64,000 nt of DNA from Agelaius tricolor (taxonomy: Eukaryota; Chordata; Aves; Passeriformes; Icteridae), in the NCBI GenBank assembly GCA_023055355.1, contig JALJCS010000002.1, forward strand, positions 77,023,001 through 77,087,000. The letters run 5' to 3'. Under the pieces are notes generated by a model. That model had not been told where the DNA came from, made no database searches, and saw nothing but the letters and a program-made list of their open reading frames with translations. Below are positions 25,080-36,528 of the stretch, piece by piece. Position numbers and translations under genes: made by a program. The stretch's first letter is position 1; every line of letters starts with the position of its first letter.

Positions 25080-25207
25080 CCTCAGATGGTTAGAACTTGG
25101 TGCTGATAACACCAAGGTTGGGGGTTCCATCCCCATATAGGTCATTCACTTAAGAGTTGGATTTCATGATCTTTGTGGGTCTCTTCCAACTCAGAATATT
25201 CTGTGAC
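25080..25207 (+). mobile_element. tRNA-derived SINE with CR1-like tail (TguSINE1-like)
   Basis: The head resembles a tRNA-Ile gene. It has an A-box-like TGGTTAGAACTTGG (25087-25100), an anticodon-region stretch TGCTGATAACACC, and a B-box-like GGTTCCATCC (25123-25132), with the usual GGTTCGA changed to GGTTCCA. The tail (TTAAGAGTTGGATTTCATGA then CCAACTCAGAATATTCTGTGA) matches the CR1 3' terminus, as in zebra finch TguSINE1, which is copied by CR1 reverse transcriptase. It cannot be a working tRNA: the acceptor stem and box matches are degraded. The 5' boundary is approximate. Confidence 0.85.
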
Positions 25208-26328
25208 TTGAAATTAAATCTCTTCTAGTCCATTTAAATCAGCGTGGGCATCAAAATCATCAGCACATATCCTCAGCTGTCCAACACTTGCTGGTGTTTG
25301 TGTTACCATATCTGGGTTTTTTACACATTCATAATGAGGTCTTCAGATCCATGATAAGCAGGCTGTTCTGTGTGCAGCCTTGGAAGCAAACCAGACCTGT
25401 CAAAGCCAATGGAAAATAAATGTAATGGCCAGCTGGCTTAGAAAGCTGCAGTTAGATCATCAAGAATGAAAACTCTCCTCAGAGGTCTTCTCTCCTCCTG
25501 AAGTGGCCTTTTGTGTTCCAGCAACAGATCATTCTATCCCTGTCTGAGCTGCAAGGCTTTAAACTTAGGGGTTTTTAAGCATTTCATAATTGTGCAAAGG
25601 GACTGTACTTGTTTTCTTTTTCTTTCTGAAGTGTGTCAGAACATCAGCAGAGATTTTTTTTGTGATTTAACATTCTCTTTCTAGACAAGGGAAATCTTGG
25701 TTTTGGTGTGATGAAATACTGAAAAGATATCCCACATGCCTTCTGCCCAGAAAATATGTGATGACAAGAATCAGTTTTCTGAATTGTTTTATGCCAATAT
25801 ATTACTCTGAAAAGAAAAATCTTCTCTGTAATGTGAAAAAGTATTTTTTAAAAACTCTTTTGCATCCTTAATAGTTAGACAATAAAGACAAAATAAATTT
25901 GTTGATAGGGTGGATTTTGGTGGGTGGATTGAGATTTAAACTAGGCCTGATGGTTCTGACATCAGGAGTTGCCTGAATTTTATCTCCTCAATTGTTTTTC
26001 AGAAACTACACTAATTTCCAATTTTTTTTGTATCAGCCTTACCTCAGTAGAATCTGGTCTCAAATTCTGTGTGGGTTACATACATGCAATTGCCAGAGGC
26101 AACATTGTTGCAAACTGTAGAGGAATTTCTGTTCATTAATTTTATTTTGAACATGGAGAATCTCTGTAGGAATATTGGAAATCAGAAGAGGTCAATTATT
26201 TCCGCTCAGACCTCTTGTACTTTGACTACAGTGTTTAGTAAAACAAAAATCTCTAAGGAGAAGTGATAGACAATAATATTGCTGGAAAACATTGAGCCCA
26301 AGCAGAAGGTGGGATTAACAGTTATAGC

Positions 26329-26349
26329 AAAAAAAAAAAAAAAAAAAAA
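26329..26349 (+). repeat. Poly(A) run, 21 bases
   Basis: Homopolymer of 21 A. No recognisable retroposed body lies directly before it, so it is called a simple repeat rather than a retrogene tail. Confidence 0.9.
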
Positions 26350-26414
26350 GGAATTGGTCCATACTAAATACAGGTTCTGCAATGCTAACGGGAGTGTGTA
26401 TGGCAGGCAGTGGG

Positions 26415-26452
26415 AGGCTCTGTAAGACCTTCCAGGCTCTGTAAGATCTTCC
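26415..26452 (+). repeat. 19-bp tandem duplication
   Basis: Units 26415-26433 and 26434-26452 (AGGCTCTGTAAGACCTTCC) differ by one base. Confidence 0.9.
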
Positions 26453-27479
26453 AGGCTAAGCAGGCAGAGATACTCTTCTGTTTTCAGGTTTACCACACAG
26501 AAGTCATGTGGTCCTCTCACTTGTGTACTTGTGGTCTTATACTGTAAATTTTCCTATTTACACCTATAGAGAGCTCAGTGTGGCTTGCAAAGGCTATCTA
26601 TATAGAGTACTATACTGTATTGATGTGATGTCAGCATTCCAAAGAATCACTTTTTCCAATAAATGTGTAAGCTTGAGGATGTGGGAATGTTCTAGTGGAA
26701 AGGGTTTTTTACTGTTTCTGGAGTAAACAGGGTTACAAGTGAGGGAAAAAAAAGAATCAAGAAATTCGGAAGGTTGCAGAATAGTTTTTTTAAGGTTTAT
26801 ACTTGGTTTATACTTTATATAGCTAATAAAAACATGACCAGGCTCTTGCTTTTGAGGTGGTTTTGGGTAAAAAAAATATGGTGATGTTTAATAACAGGTG
26901 CCCAGAGAACAAAATAATCAAGGAACAGCACTACACAGCAGGAGAAAAAAAAGAAAGAAGAGTGGTTATGAAGTTAAGCTGATCTACTATAAATAACTCA
27001 GAATATATTTTCATTTTTTTCATTCATAAGGCATACAAAAATGCTGGTTTCATGTTAATGGAAAACATTTAGTGAGAAATAAAACAACCCTTTAATAAAT
27101 ACAGTTCAAAAGCATTTTTCCTCTTTGATGTAATATAGTTTTTCCATTTCTGACTGCTATATTTTGTGTTTGATAATAAATATGCCTGTCTTTTTAAAGA
27201 GTGATGAGAGAACTCTAAAAATCAGTATTCGACAGAAACTATGCAAAAGATGGTAAAAGAAATCTAAGCAATAAATCTTATTTCTGTGTTAGGATTTCAT
27301 TTTATCCCTCCAACTCTATTTTAGTAAAAAATGAGTTCTAAAGAAAATCTATCTTCAATAATTTTCCATCTGCATTGTATAGGATAACCTATTTGTTTGA
27401 AGAGCAGCAATAGCTCTTACAAATAATGGGGGGGTTAGTACTTCTTTCATGTAAAATAATAGTTGTGGCAGTCCAAATA

Positions 27480-27960
27480 GGAACTGCTTAATGACTCATT
27501 TGTCATTTCAGGATTTCAACGCAGCTACAGAAGATGCTTTTATATCCTTATTTTGCTGCTTCTTTTTTTTTCTTTTCTTTTCTTCTTTTATTATACCTAT
27601 TGTTCACTGCTGAAATGAGCAGGGCTGCTCAGCTGATGCCGTTTTTCATAGGCTCTCCCTGCAAGGGAGGGAGGTGAGGCTGCGTTTAGGTCTCCATGGC
27701 GACCTCGGTCTTGGCCTGCTGCCTGCAGTCTGGCCTGCTCACAAAACGCTGTGCCATGATGAATTATTTAGCTCTGCTGAATCAAAAAAATGCAGCAACA
27801 GGCTCCTAGTGAGTAACTGAGGAGAGCAGTAAGGTGACATCAGTTGCTTATACCAACGTGCTCGAGTGTTCTCACCAGAGAGCAGAGGCATGAGCTTGCT
27901 CTTTCCTTTCTTTAGGCTCTTTATGCTATTTATCATTGTCCCTTTGGATTTCCACATTTT
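27480..27960. promoter_or_regulatory. Candidate regulatory island with X-box-like motif
   Basis: A block that is locally GC-richer than its surroundings and repeat-free apart from a CT-rich run at 27561-27590. GTCTCCATGGCGAC at 27690-27703 matches an RFX X-box with one imperfect half. Nearby are an E-box-type CAGCTG at about 27631 and an AT-rich homeobox-type ATGAATTATTTAG at about 27758. The motifs are visible; conservation and activity are inference. Confidence 0.35.
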
Positions 27961-30900
27961 ATCTATGTTTATGAACAGAAAATAAGAGAATAATAATTCA
28001 GTGACTTGATAGTCTACTCTTCCTTTGATTCTTTTAATTCAAACAATTTTTTCTTCCATTTTTAGCAGTTCATATTCTTAGAAATTATGACAAGAGTTTG
28101 AGAATGTCATACAAACAAATTATTAAGCCCGGAAGTAATTATGTCCAAGATTTCTGTGTTTCTGTGTATTTAGATGATTGGAAATTGTGAATACTTTCTG
28201 ACAACTGACTTTTATTCTGTATATGCATTATATATAGTGTTAGTTCACTTGGTTGCATGTATTTAACCCTAAACACATATTTGCAGTTTTGGCTTTTGAG
28301 GCCAATGTGCAGGTAGGGAGTGCAAGCAGAACAGACAGGAGGTGTTTTGTTTTTTTTTTTTCCCAGCAGTATTATCTGCTGTAGGTGTGAAGAAAACTTG
28401 GATTCTTGGGGGGAAAAGCTATTATGTCAAGTGTACACTGCTTGGTTTGGCACCATAGAATTTGCAGACAGATTTTACCAGTTCGCCTGATTTTTACAAG
28501 TTTAGTCTATAAAGGTTTTTCTTGTGCATGTACTTCAGGGCAGAATACTATTAAATTAATGTGCATGACTCAAAAGCCCTCTTTTTCAGAAGAACTCTTT
28601 CTAAGGAAGGGAGATGACATCATACTACCACTGACTAAATATCTTGTTCATGTCGATAGTATTAAATATTTAAAATAGTTTTTAGCCTGAACCTGGTATA
28701 TTTTTGCATGTTTTTGGGCAATAGAATAGCTCTTATCTTATGTCCCATTCTGTACAACAGCACTAGGTAAGGACTACAAATGAGCTGTTCAGTGGGTTCA
28801 GTGGGGAGCATGTCTTTGTCAGGGGGCTGAAATTCAGGGATATTTTTTTGCTTGACTGACCAACTCCTTTCAGTTTTGACAGGGCAACATGTAATTGACC
28901 TTCTGCATGACATCTGAACCAGCAGAAAGAATGTTGCCTGCTTGGCATTTTGCTTACTTTGTTCACTTGTCAAAATGCTCCCAGTGCTACTCTCCAGCAT
29001 CAGTGGCTCGCAAAGGAGCCTTACATTCACTCCAGTCCTCTTTGCAGCTTCCTTCTCAACCAGAAGAATCACTTTAACAGCTCTGTCAGCTTATAAATCC
29101 AAGGCAGGACAGAATGAGGTGGCCAAGCTTACTCTGTTCCTTTGCACTCAGCTTTTGTTTTAACCAGAAGTTACATGAACTAAACATAGCCCGCTAAGAT
29201 TATTAGAAATAAAAAGCTGCATGTTGACTATTAAGTTCTTATTTTGAAAGCAAGTAAGTTAGTCTAATAATCTCATTTTGCCTTGGGACTCACATTTCAT
29301 GAAAACGAAACATGCAATAATTTGCTAAAGGGAAAATTGTAACTCCTCTCCATTTCAAGAATTCCCATGTCAGTGTCTCCTGAGTGTAGCTAACATCTTT
29401 GCATCTGCCAGCTGCAAATAAAGATGAATTAGTAAACACAGAACTCATTTATAGTCAAGAGAATACAAGAATATGAAGACCTTTCAAAGTCACTGTAAAT
29501 ATATATGACATAATTCAAAGGCAGACAGCTAATGACAAAAAAAAGAAAAAGAAATAATCTTTTTTTGTCAGAGAAAAATACCACAGTATTGACACACTAC
29601 AGTGAAGAAGCATTGGTGGCTTCAGCAGAAAAAATACACAGATTGCTGACTATACCAAATTATAAAGTCCACATTTTCTGTGAATAATCAGGAAGTACTC
29701 TTCTCTTTTTTCATTAAGACTTACTTTATCACCTTTATTTTTCTTGATTTATAGGAATATTCATTATTCTTTGGGGAACTGGTTCTGAATCTTTGAGTGG
29801 TTCTCTACCTAAGGCTATTAAGCACTTAATTATAGCTTTTATTTTTTTTTTTTTTCATTTTTTTGACAGATGGAATGTCTGAGTATTGTTATTACATAGA
29901 TTATATTTGCTCCCAAATAACCAAATATGTAAGCTTATACTTAGTTTCACTTAAAAAATCTTACAGAGAAACATCACTTCAAAATTTAAAGAATCTTTGT
30001 AGAAATCATCAAAAACAATTGTCTGTGCAATAAATTCCTTGAAATACTACTGCAACAGTAGAGATAAAAATCCATTATAAAATCTCATTAGACTGCTCTC
30101 ACTAACATTAGCTGGATAATATATAATTTTAAAGAAGATACTGAGAGATGGGAATGGGTTATTTTTACTTTTAAAAGCATGTAAATAATATATTTTTTTT
30201 TCAGAGACGCATATTTTTAGACTTTATTTGCAAGTATCAGTTTATCAGTCCTGGTCATTTGCATTAGTCATCCAAGGTGATGGCTCTCAGGCTACTGCAG
30301 AGGCCTTCACCAGCTTTGATTACTAATTAACACTTTCAATGATTTATGAGATAGATCCTATAGGTCCTATTTTTTCAACTTTGACTTTTGAGAAAACCTG
30401 ATGTTAACCTGGTGGACATGGAAAAATTAATTCTGCCAGCAGTGTAGTGTGTGAGTTTGGCTACAATGTTTCAGCACTGCTTTTAGTACAACTGACTCTT
30501 TTAATCCCCTTTTGCCATTTTGCCCTGGTGAAATACCTCAATTTCCTACCACATCTAGTGAAGAAAGAATTTTAATCTCTGTATCTCTGATGGTTTTATA
30601 AAGGTTTGAAAGTCATAGTCAAAATTCTTGAATCACTGTCTTAGGTTTATTGCTGAATACTATGTTTAAAAGTGAGGTGTAGAACTTCTAATCAGTATGC
30701 TTAAAAATTTATCAGAGCATTACTTAAACTGATTTTCCAGTGGTCTAGCTGTATAATGTGGTATTAATTTGGAATATTTGCCATGTTTTTTCTTATGTTG
30801 TCTTCTTTCACTTAAAGAAGAGGAGTCTGGCACAAGGATAAATGGTATTTAAAAAAAATGCTGTGATGCTTGCACATCTTTAGTTTGCGTTTACTGAAGA

Positions 30901-32017
30901 GTTCCATTAAGGTGATGCGACTTCAGCTAAGCCAATGGAAATGCATTTGTGCTTTGCAAAAAAGAGAAAGAAAATACTTTTTTAAAATGCAATAGTCATG
31001 GCAAGCTAAGTTCTCCAAACTAGTTAAAACTCTGCTGTATATTATTTCAGATATTTTCCTGACATGTTTTCTGAATCGGAGAATTTTTTGTCAGTTTCAA
31101 TTTTATATAGCTTTTATCAGAAAAAAATTCTGTCTAAGTGCACCTGTCATTTTCATCCTAGGTAAAAGGGAAGAGACTTTTGCCCCAAGTTGTTCCACAA
31201 AATTCATTCCCCTGTCCTTAAATTTATGGAGAAACTGAAAGAAAATATCCTAATTAACATTTAATGCAGTGTATGATCTCATAGCTTCAATGAAGAAGAT
31301 GACTCTAATCCATAATTTAAGAGTGTGAAAAGCACTTTTCTTTACTTTATGCAATTAAATCCAACATTATTAAAGAAATACTTTTCATATTAGCTGGCCA
31401 GCCTTTCAAAAGTACAGCACAATTTAGATATGCAAGGAGAAGTTCCTATTATGTAAATACTGACTCAAAAAATGACGCTTTAATTCTTTTTGGTTGGTGC
31501 AATGGGTTGAATATCCTTTAGTGCCTGCTTACCTTAATCAGCTTTTGGTATATTCTGTCTGTTGAACACAGAAAAAGAAGCTTGCAAAGGTTCTCATGAC
31601 ACATCTAAGCTTCTCTAAAGACTGCAGAGGGGAATGGCTCTCAGGGAAAAGATGTTACCTGGCATGGGCTTGGTGATTGGTACAGCTATAAAAGAAGTTG
31701 CAAGTAGAGGAGCAAAATTCAGTGTACTCCCTGCACTGCTGGACAGTTCCCCCACACCCCAGTCCTCTACAGCTGCCCATCTTCCTGTGTGTGTGCTCCA
31801 GAAATTGCTGCTGCTCTGGGTATACTTTTGTCAGACAATGGGCATGAACATTGCCCTGAAATTAGTCTGCATTATTCAATGTACTGTTGTTAAAATTAGA
31901 AAGGATCAACTTCAGATCAACTTCAGACTAACTTGAAAAGCATAAGCTTCCAAAAAGCAGTTAAGAAAGTTAGATTAAAGTAAAATTATAGCAAAAAATG
32001 CTTGAGGGGTATTTGTA
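27961..32017. other. Intronic sequence, no gene recognised
   Basis: AT-rich. The frame at 28662-29072 on the minus strand (136 codons) overlaps opposite-strand frames at 28895-29163 and has no domain I recognise. T runs occur near 29845-29857. It is otherwise featureless. Confidence 0.5.
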
Positions 32018-32180
32018 GAGTTACAGAATGGTTTGGATTGGAAGTGACCTTAAAGATCATTGAGTTCCAACCCTGCTGCCATGGTCAGGGACACCTTCCA
32101 CTAGCCCAAGTTGCTCAAAGCCCCATCCAAATTGGCCTTGTGCACTTCCAGGGATGGGGTATCCACAGCTTCTCTGGGGA
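32018..32180 (-). mobile_element. CR1 LINE 3' end, inverted
   Basis: The + strand reads GTTACAGAATGGTTTGGATT, then GGAAGTGACCTTAAAGATCATTGAG and CAGGGACACCTTCCACTAG, ending near CCACAGCTTCTCTGGGG. About 160 bases of reverse-complemented CR1 3' UTR, a young-looking copy. Confidence 0.92.
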
Positions 32181-35100
32181 ATGTCACAGTCTGAAACCCC
32201 ATTGACAGTGTTGAGACTAATGGGGCTCCAGAGAGGTGATTGGTGCTGTGGGCTTGGCTTTCCTTGTTTCAAATAGCTGGGTTGAATCTGACTTTTTTGT
32301 TCATGAGGCACTTCTTAAGCCTTCTGGTAGATGGTTGTCTAACAGCAGTCAGTCCATGAAGTTGCAAAACTAACAGACTAGTAGAACTTGATTCTGTTAT
32401 TAGCTATTTTCCTTGGTGTCAGTTTTATTTATTTCTTTTTGCTAGAAATTTCTGAAGCTTTCCTGTTTTGAGAACTTACTTTTTGGTTCATGGCACCCAA
32501 CATCAGCCACTCTCGTAAGGCAGATGTGTGTACAAAATTTCCTTTATAAGGAGTTCTTCAAAAGAAACCAGAAGGATTTAAAGTCAATAATTCAAGACAT
32601 AAATTACTTTTAGGTTTTATTAGAATAGAACTAGATTACTTAGCTTCCTAAGAAAATTCAAAGAGCTTTGAAAAGGCAATACAAATAAGTATAAATGCAA
32701 AACTAAGGAATTGCAAAAAAAAAAATTGCAGCAGATACTTTCAGAAAAATACTCCTGGCCTCTTTTTGAAGTATTTTTTAAAATATTTTTGTTTTTGCAT
32801 GATTTTAAAATTGCTTTCATTCCTTTACACATGCAGACAGTTTTGTGATTTCATCTGAAAATGATCCTATTTCATTTCAAGGAACAGTGAAAGACTTTTC
32901 ATTGGGGAGTAACTTCTAAATGTTCTTTCAAAATACATGCAAACAGAAGTATTTCTCTGAATAATGCATACATTTTTTTAATATGATGATCAGTAAATTT
33001 TCTTTTCAAAAGAGAGTCTTAAGAGCTGTGATCCTGGTACTTGAGAAAAAGCCATTCAGGCACTGGTATGTTCCTGATAGTGCTGCTCTGCCTGTAAGTG
33101 TGTGTGTGTGGGTTCATGGGGATGGTGATTGTGTACATGGGTGAGAGCTTTTTCAGGGGTTAGTCTTGTGAATCCAGAGTCCTTATTCATCCCCTTGGTC
33201 ACAGGCCAAGTGCCCAAGGAAACGCCACGAGTTCTTTCTTTTCCTTTTATTCATTGTGGAGTTTAGCTGGTGAGGTGTGTAGGTTGGACATATGAAAGCC
33301 CTTCTGGTGTGATGTGATAAGTGACTTGAGAATTGGGCACTTACTTCTGAAATAGGTTGTATGGATTTTGTAAGGTTTGCTTGGTGTGCAGCTCTAAATG
33401 AAAGCTAAATTTTAGTTTCCATAGAAATATGTACAGCATGTGTTTAAAAGCTTTGAATCATGGCTTTATTTAATACTATCAAAAGAGATATAACAGCAAT
33501 GTTAATCTGCCTGCTGAATTTGCAAGCTACTTGCCACTTTGTTGCTATTTATAATTTTTCAGTTTCTGGAAATATTTGTATATGCATTGTTTCTCTTATT
33601 TTTGAAAAGGATTTTGCATCAGCAGCTGTATAGTAGATTAAACCTGAAAATTCATTCATTCAATTTACTGTTCATGTTCACAAATTAAAGTAAGGAAAGA
33701 GTTTAATATGTGGCTGTCATTTCTGCTGGTTACATGTGACATATAAGTATTTCTGTCTGTCTGAAGCAACAACAGTGCAAAGCAGTTCAGAAGCTGAAAG
33801 GCTGTGTATGGAAAAGCTTTGACAGAACATCATACTGGGTGTTATTTGAGTTGGTGGCTAGGTATGAAAAAGTAAAGAGAATGAAGAAAAACAAAGATGG
33901 ATGTGAAAGTTTTGGCACAACTTGATCAACAGTTGTTGAGGGTTTCCAGGTCTGTTTGTCATCCTGCTAATGCATAGCCTCATGCACGTTGAATCTTGGA
34001 AGAAGTGTCTGGCAAGCAGTTTGTGATAAACTGGAGCCTGTCATTCAGAAACTGAATGCAAAGAGAAGAGGGCTATTTAAAAAGCAGACAGTAAGTCAGT
34101 GAGGTCAGAATTTCTTCTGTAGTAACTATTGCTTTATGGAAATTGATATTTTTCCTTTCCTTTTAGGATATAGAAAGTTCTTCAGGAGCCTCTTGTTTTG
34201 CTGAATAATATTGCTAAGCCAGTATTGCCCAGAAAAAAGTACAGATTAAATGAGAAAGGCAAGCTTACAATAGTTAATGCAATGCAATTTTCCCTTTTCA
34301 AGCATTCAGTACCATTTCTCTAGTTTCAACCTGCTTACATGCCAAAATTCTCTTAAGTTGAACACAGAAGTCAGTTTTTACAGTCTCCAAAAATATATTC
34401 ATGTACCAGTGTCTTAAGGAGGTGATATGTCAATACAGAAGAAGTCCAGATTTACCTTAGAGAAAGAATTACAGAACTTTGTAGTTGTGATTGCATTCTG
34501 GAACATTGAAATCTTATTTTTCAATATTTTGCTTTAATAGACATTATGTACTCCTGCAATATATTTTGATGGTTTGGGATTCTTGAGGGGCAACTTGCTA
34601 AGTGGCTAGAAAAAATCCTGAACTGTTATGACATATTATAAATTATAACCAGGCATGAGCATAAACATGGTAATGCTGATGTCCTAGCCAAATATGTGAT
34701 ATTTTAGGACAGTATCTAGATGAAGAACAAAAGTTGAATGTATGGAAGAAAAGTATGCATGGTAAAAGAGGGTTATCTCCTTATATAATCCAGGAGACTT
34801 AAAATTCAAATTTGTTTTCAGATCTTTTGAAAACTTTATAAAGAAGTTCCTCATGTCATGGTAGATATTAGTGGAATATCAACTGGTAAATTCATCCACT
34901 CTGCAGTGTAAAGTGCTCCTCAGAGTATCAGAGTATCACTTGTAAATCAAAGTGTGAAAGCATAATTTTTGAAAGTAAAATATTTGAAGAATGTGGAAGG
35001 AGCCTCCAGGTGAAGGATATGAGTAAAAACTGGCTGTTGTCACTCAGGAATAGCAGGTACTGTTTCTGTAACTGTTTATAAAACTATTGGACTGCTGGGA

Positions 35101-36002
35101 GTTTAAAACAGTAAAGAGATTTCTTGGTATAACATAGAGTAGGAAGATGTGGGAAATCACTGCAAGTGAAATAAGCTTGCATTACAAAGACAAGGCATTT
35201 TAAAGACTCAGCTCCCATAGTACCATATCATTCAGGGTTTATTATTGGAACATGTAATTTGGGCATGTGCCTGGAACAGAAGCTGTCAGTCGTTCTTGCT
35301 GATAACTATGAAGTGCTTCACAAATTAACCTGAAACTTATTCAGTAAGAAACCAAGAGTTTGTGATAGTAGCCAGGGCCCAGCCAAAAGCAGGTGGATGG
35401 GTTTGGGTATTCTGAGTCAGTTCAGATAGGAAAGCTCAGCATCCAGAGGGTTTCAAAGGCCATGAAGCAGTCTAGGTTCAACAAAAGATACACCACCTTG
35501 GAAATTAAAATCTAAGAGAAATGTAGTGTCAGATCTCAGGAACTCTCCTAGGAAATGTTCCCATGACATGATGCAGTGGTTAGTCTCATTAGCTGTGGCA
35601 GAACACTTCTATAGTAAACTGCCTCCAGTATTTGAGCTGGTTTGTGCAACTCCACAGGCAGCATTATATCCTGCTGACATAGGCTGAATTCAGCTTACTG
35701 CCTATGCAGAACAAGAGAATTACAGCTCAGAGCCAGTCTGCATGGAAATTTGGGTGATGAGATAAAAGTACAAGCAGAAGAGTCTGTTTTCATTAAACTC
35801 ATTTTCTATGTCAATTTGTCTCACTGCTTTCTTCTGACATTCCTGTCCTCACCATGCTCTACCTCCCCATTGTTTCATAATGGAACAGCTGGGCCCTTGA
35901 TTGTAACTGAGTGAAATGGAATGGATGGGTAAATCCCAGCTTCCAACAGTACCAAAGCAAATGTGCCACTCTTCCACTGATTGTTTTGTGTTGATTTGTC
36001 TG
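32181..36002. other. Intronic sequence, no gene recognised
   Basis: AT-rich with many short A and T runs and no clear repeat family. The stretch 35380-35760 is less AT-rich but has no motif I can name. Confidence 0.5.
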
Positions 36003-36190
36003 TAGTGGTCGGACAACGAGAAATGGGTACAAAGTGAAAGAGAAGAAATTTAGGCTACATATTAGGAAGAATTCTTTACTACGAGTGTGGTGAGATTTGG
36101 AACAGGTTTTCCAGGGAGGTTTGTGCATGCCCCAACCCTGATGCTGTTCAAAGCCAGGTCGGATAAGGTCCCATCTAAAGAAAGATGTCC
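36003..36190 (+). mobile_element. CR1 LINE, left part of a copy split by an LTR
   Basis: CR1 3' region in + orientation: GGACAACGAGAAATGGGTAC, TTAGGAAGAATTCTTTACTA, GAACAGGTTTTCCAGGGAGG and TGCTGTTCAAAGCCAGGTCGG, the usual order near the end of CR1 ORF2. The sequence breaks at 36190, where an LTR is inserted, and resumes at 36444. Confidence 0.88.
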
Positions 36191-36443
36191 TGTGGGGAGA
36201 TATCGTGAGGTCTCAAGATATCGCGAGGTCTCAAGATATCGCGATGTTACGCTTAGGTGGAACCCCTCCCCTTTCACCGTTAACTGACCGTTACCCCCTG
36301 TTATAAATGACCCTGCCTAACCGTTAATAAATGCCAGTTACTGTCCACCACATTGGAGTGTGCGTGTGCTTGGCCCGTGTGGCAGAGGTGCTGCCACTGA
36401 ACCGTCCTCGACCCGGGACGCCACGCCCCAAGCAGTGGCAACA
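36191..36443 (+). mobile_element. Solo LTR (253 bp) nested in CR1
   Basis: Begins TGTGGGGAGAT and ends GTGGCAACA, the TG...CA ends of a retroviral LTR. It interrupts a CR1 copy whose halves join cleanly around it. TGTCC lies directly left (36186-36190) and again at 36445-36449; as a 6-bp duplication the copies read ATGTCC and GTGTCC, one mismatch. U3 has a three-unit 18-bp array. A TATAAA lies at 36302-36307 and an AATAAA at 36326-36331, followed by a GT-rich stretch near 36356-36370, so promoter and polyadenylation signals are present and very close together. No internal viral sequence remains. The ERV family is not assigned. Confidence 0.88.
36199..36252 (+). repeat. 18-bp direct repeat array in the LTR U3
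   Basis: Units at 36199-36216, 36217-36234 and 36235-36252. The first two read GATATCGYGAGGTCTCAA; the third starts GATATCGCGA and then diverges. Each contains GATATC, and units 2 and 3 contain the palindrome TCGCGA. Such arrays are typical of LTR enhancers. Confidence 0.9.
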
Positions 36444-36528
36444 GTGTCCCTGTCCATGAGAGGGAAATTTGGGTTAGATTAGCTTTAAATTGCCTTCCAA
36501 ATTGTAACATCCTATGATTCTATGATTT
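36444..36528 (+). mobile_element. CR1 LINE, right part of the split copy
   Basis: Continues the CR1 of 36003-36190: GTCCCTGTCCATGAGAGGGA, then AATTGCCTTCCAAATTGTAACATCCTATGATTCTATGATT, the CR1 3' terminus with its short ATTCTATG repeats. Confidence 0.88.

Larger units (their letters stand above)
25208..27479. other. Intronic sequence, no gene recognised
   Basis: AT-rich. It includes a 21-base A run (26329-26349) and a 19-bp tandem duplication (26415-26452). No coding or tRNA-like sequence is seen. Confidence 0.5.

Noticed and set aside
25087..25132. Functional tRNA gene
   Set aside because: The A and B boxes are degraded and no acceptor stem closes; the CR1-like tail shows it is a SINE.
26329..26349. 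Poly(A) tail of a processed pseudogene
   Set aside because: No gene-like body or target duplication recognised upstream.
28662..29072. 136-codon minus-strand frame
   Set aside because: Overlaps opposite-strand frames and resembles no family I know.
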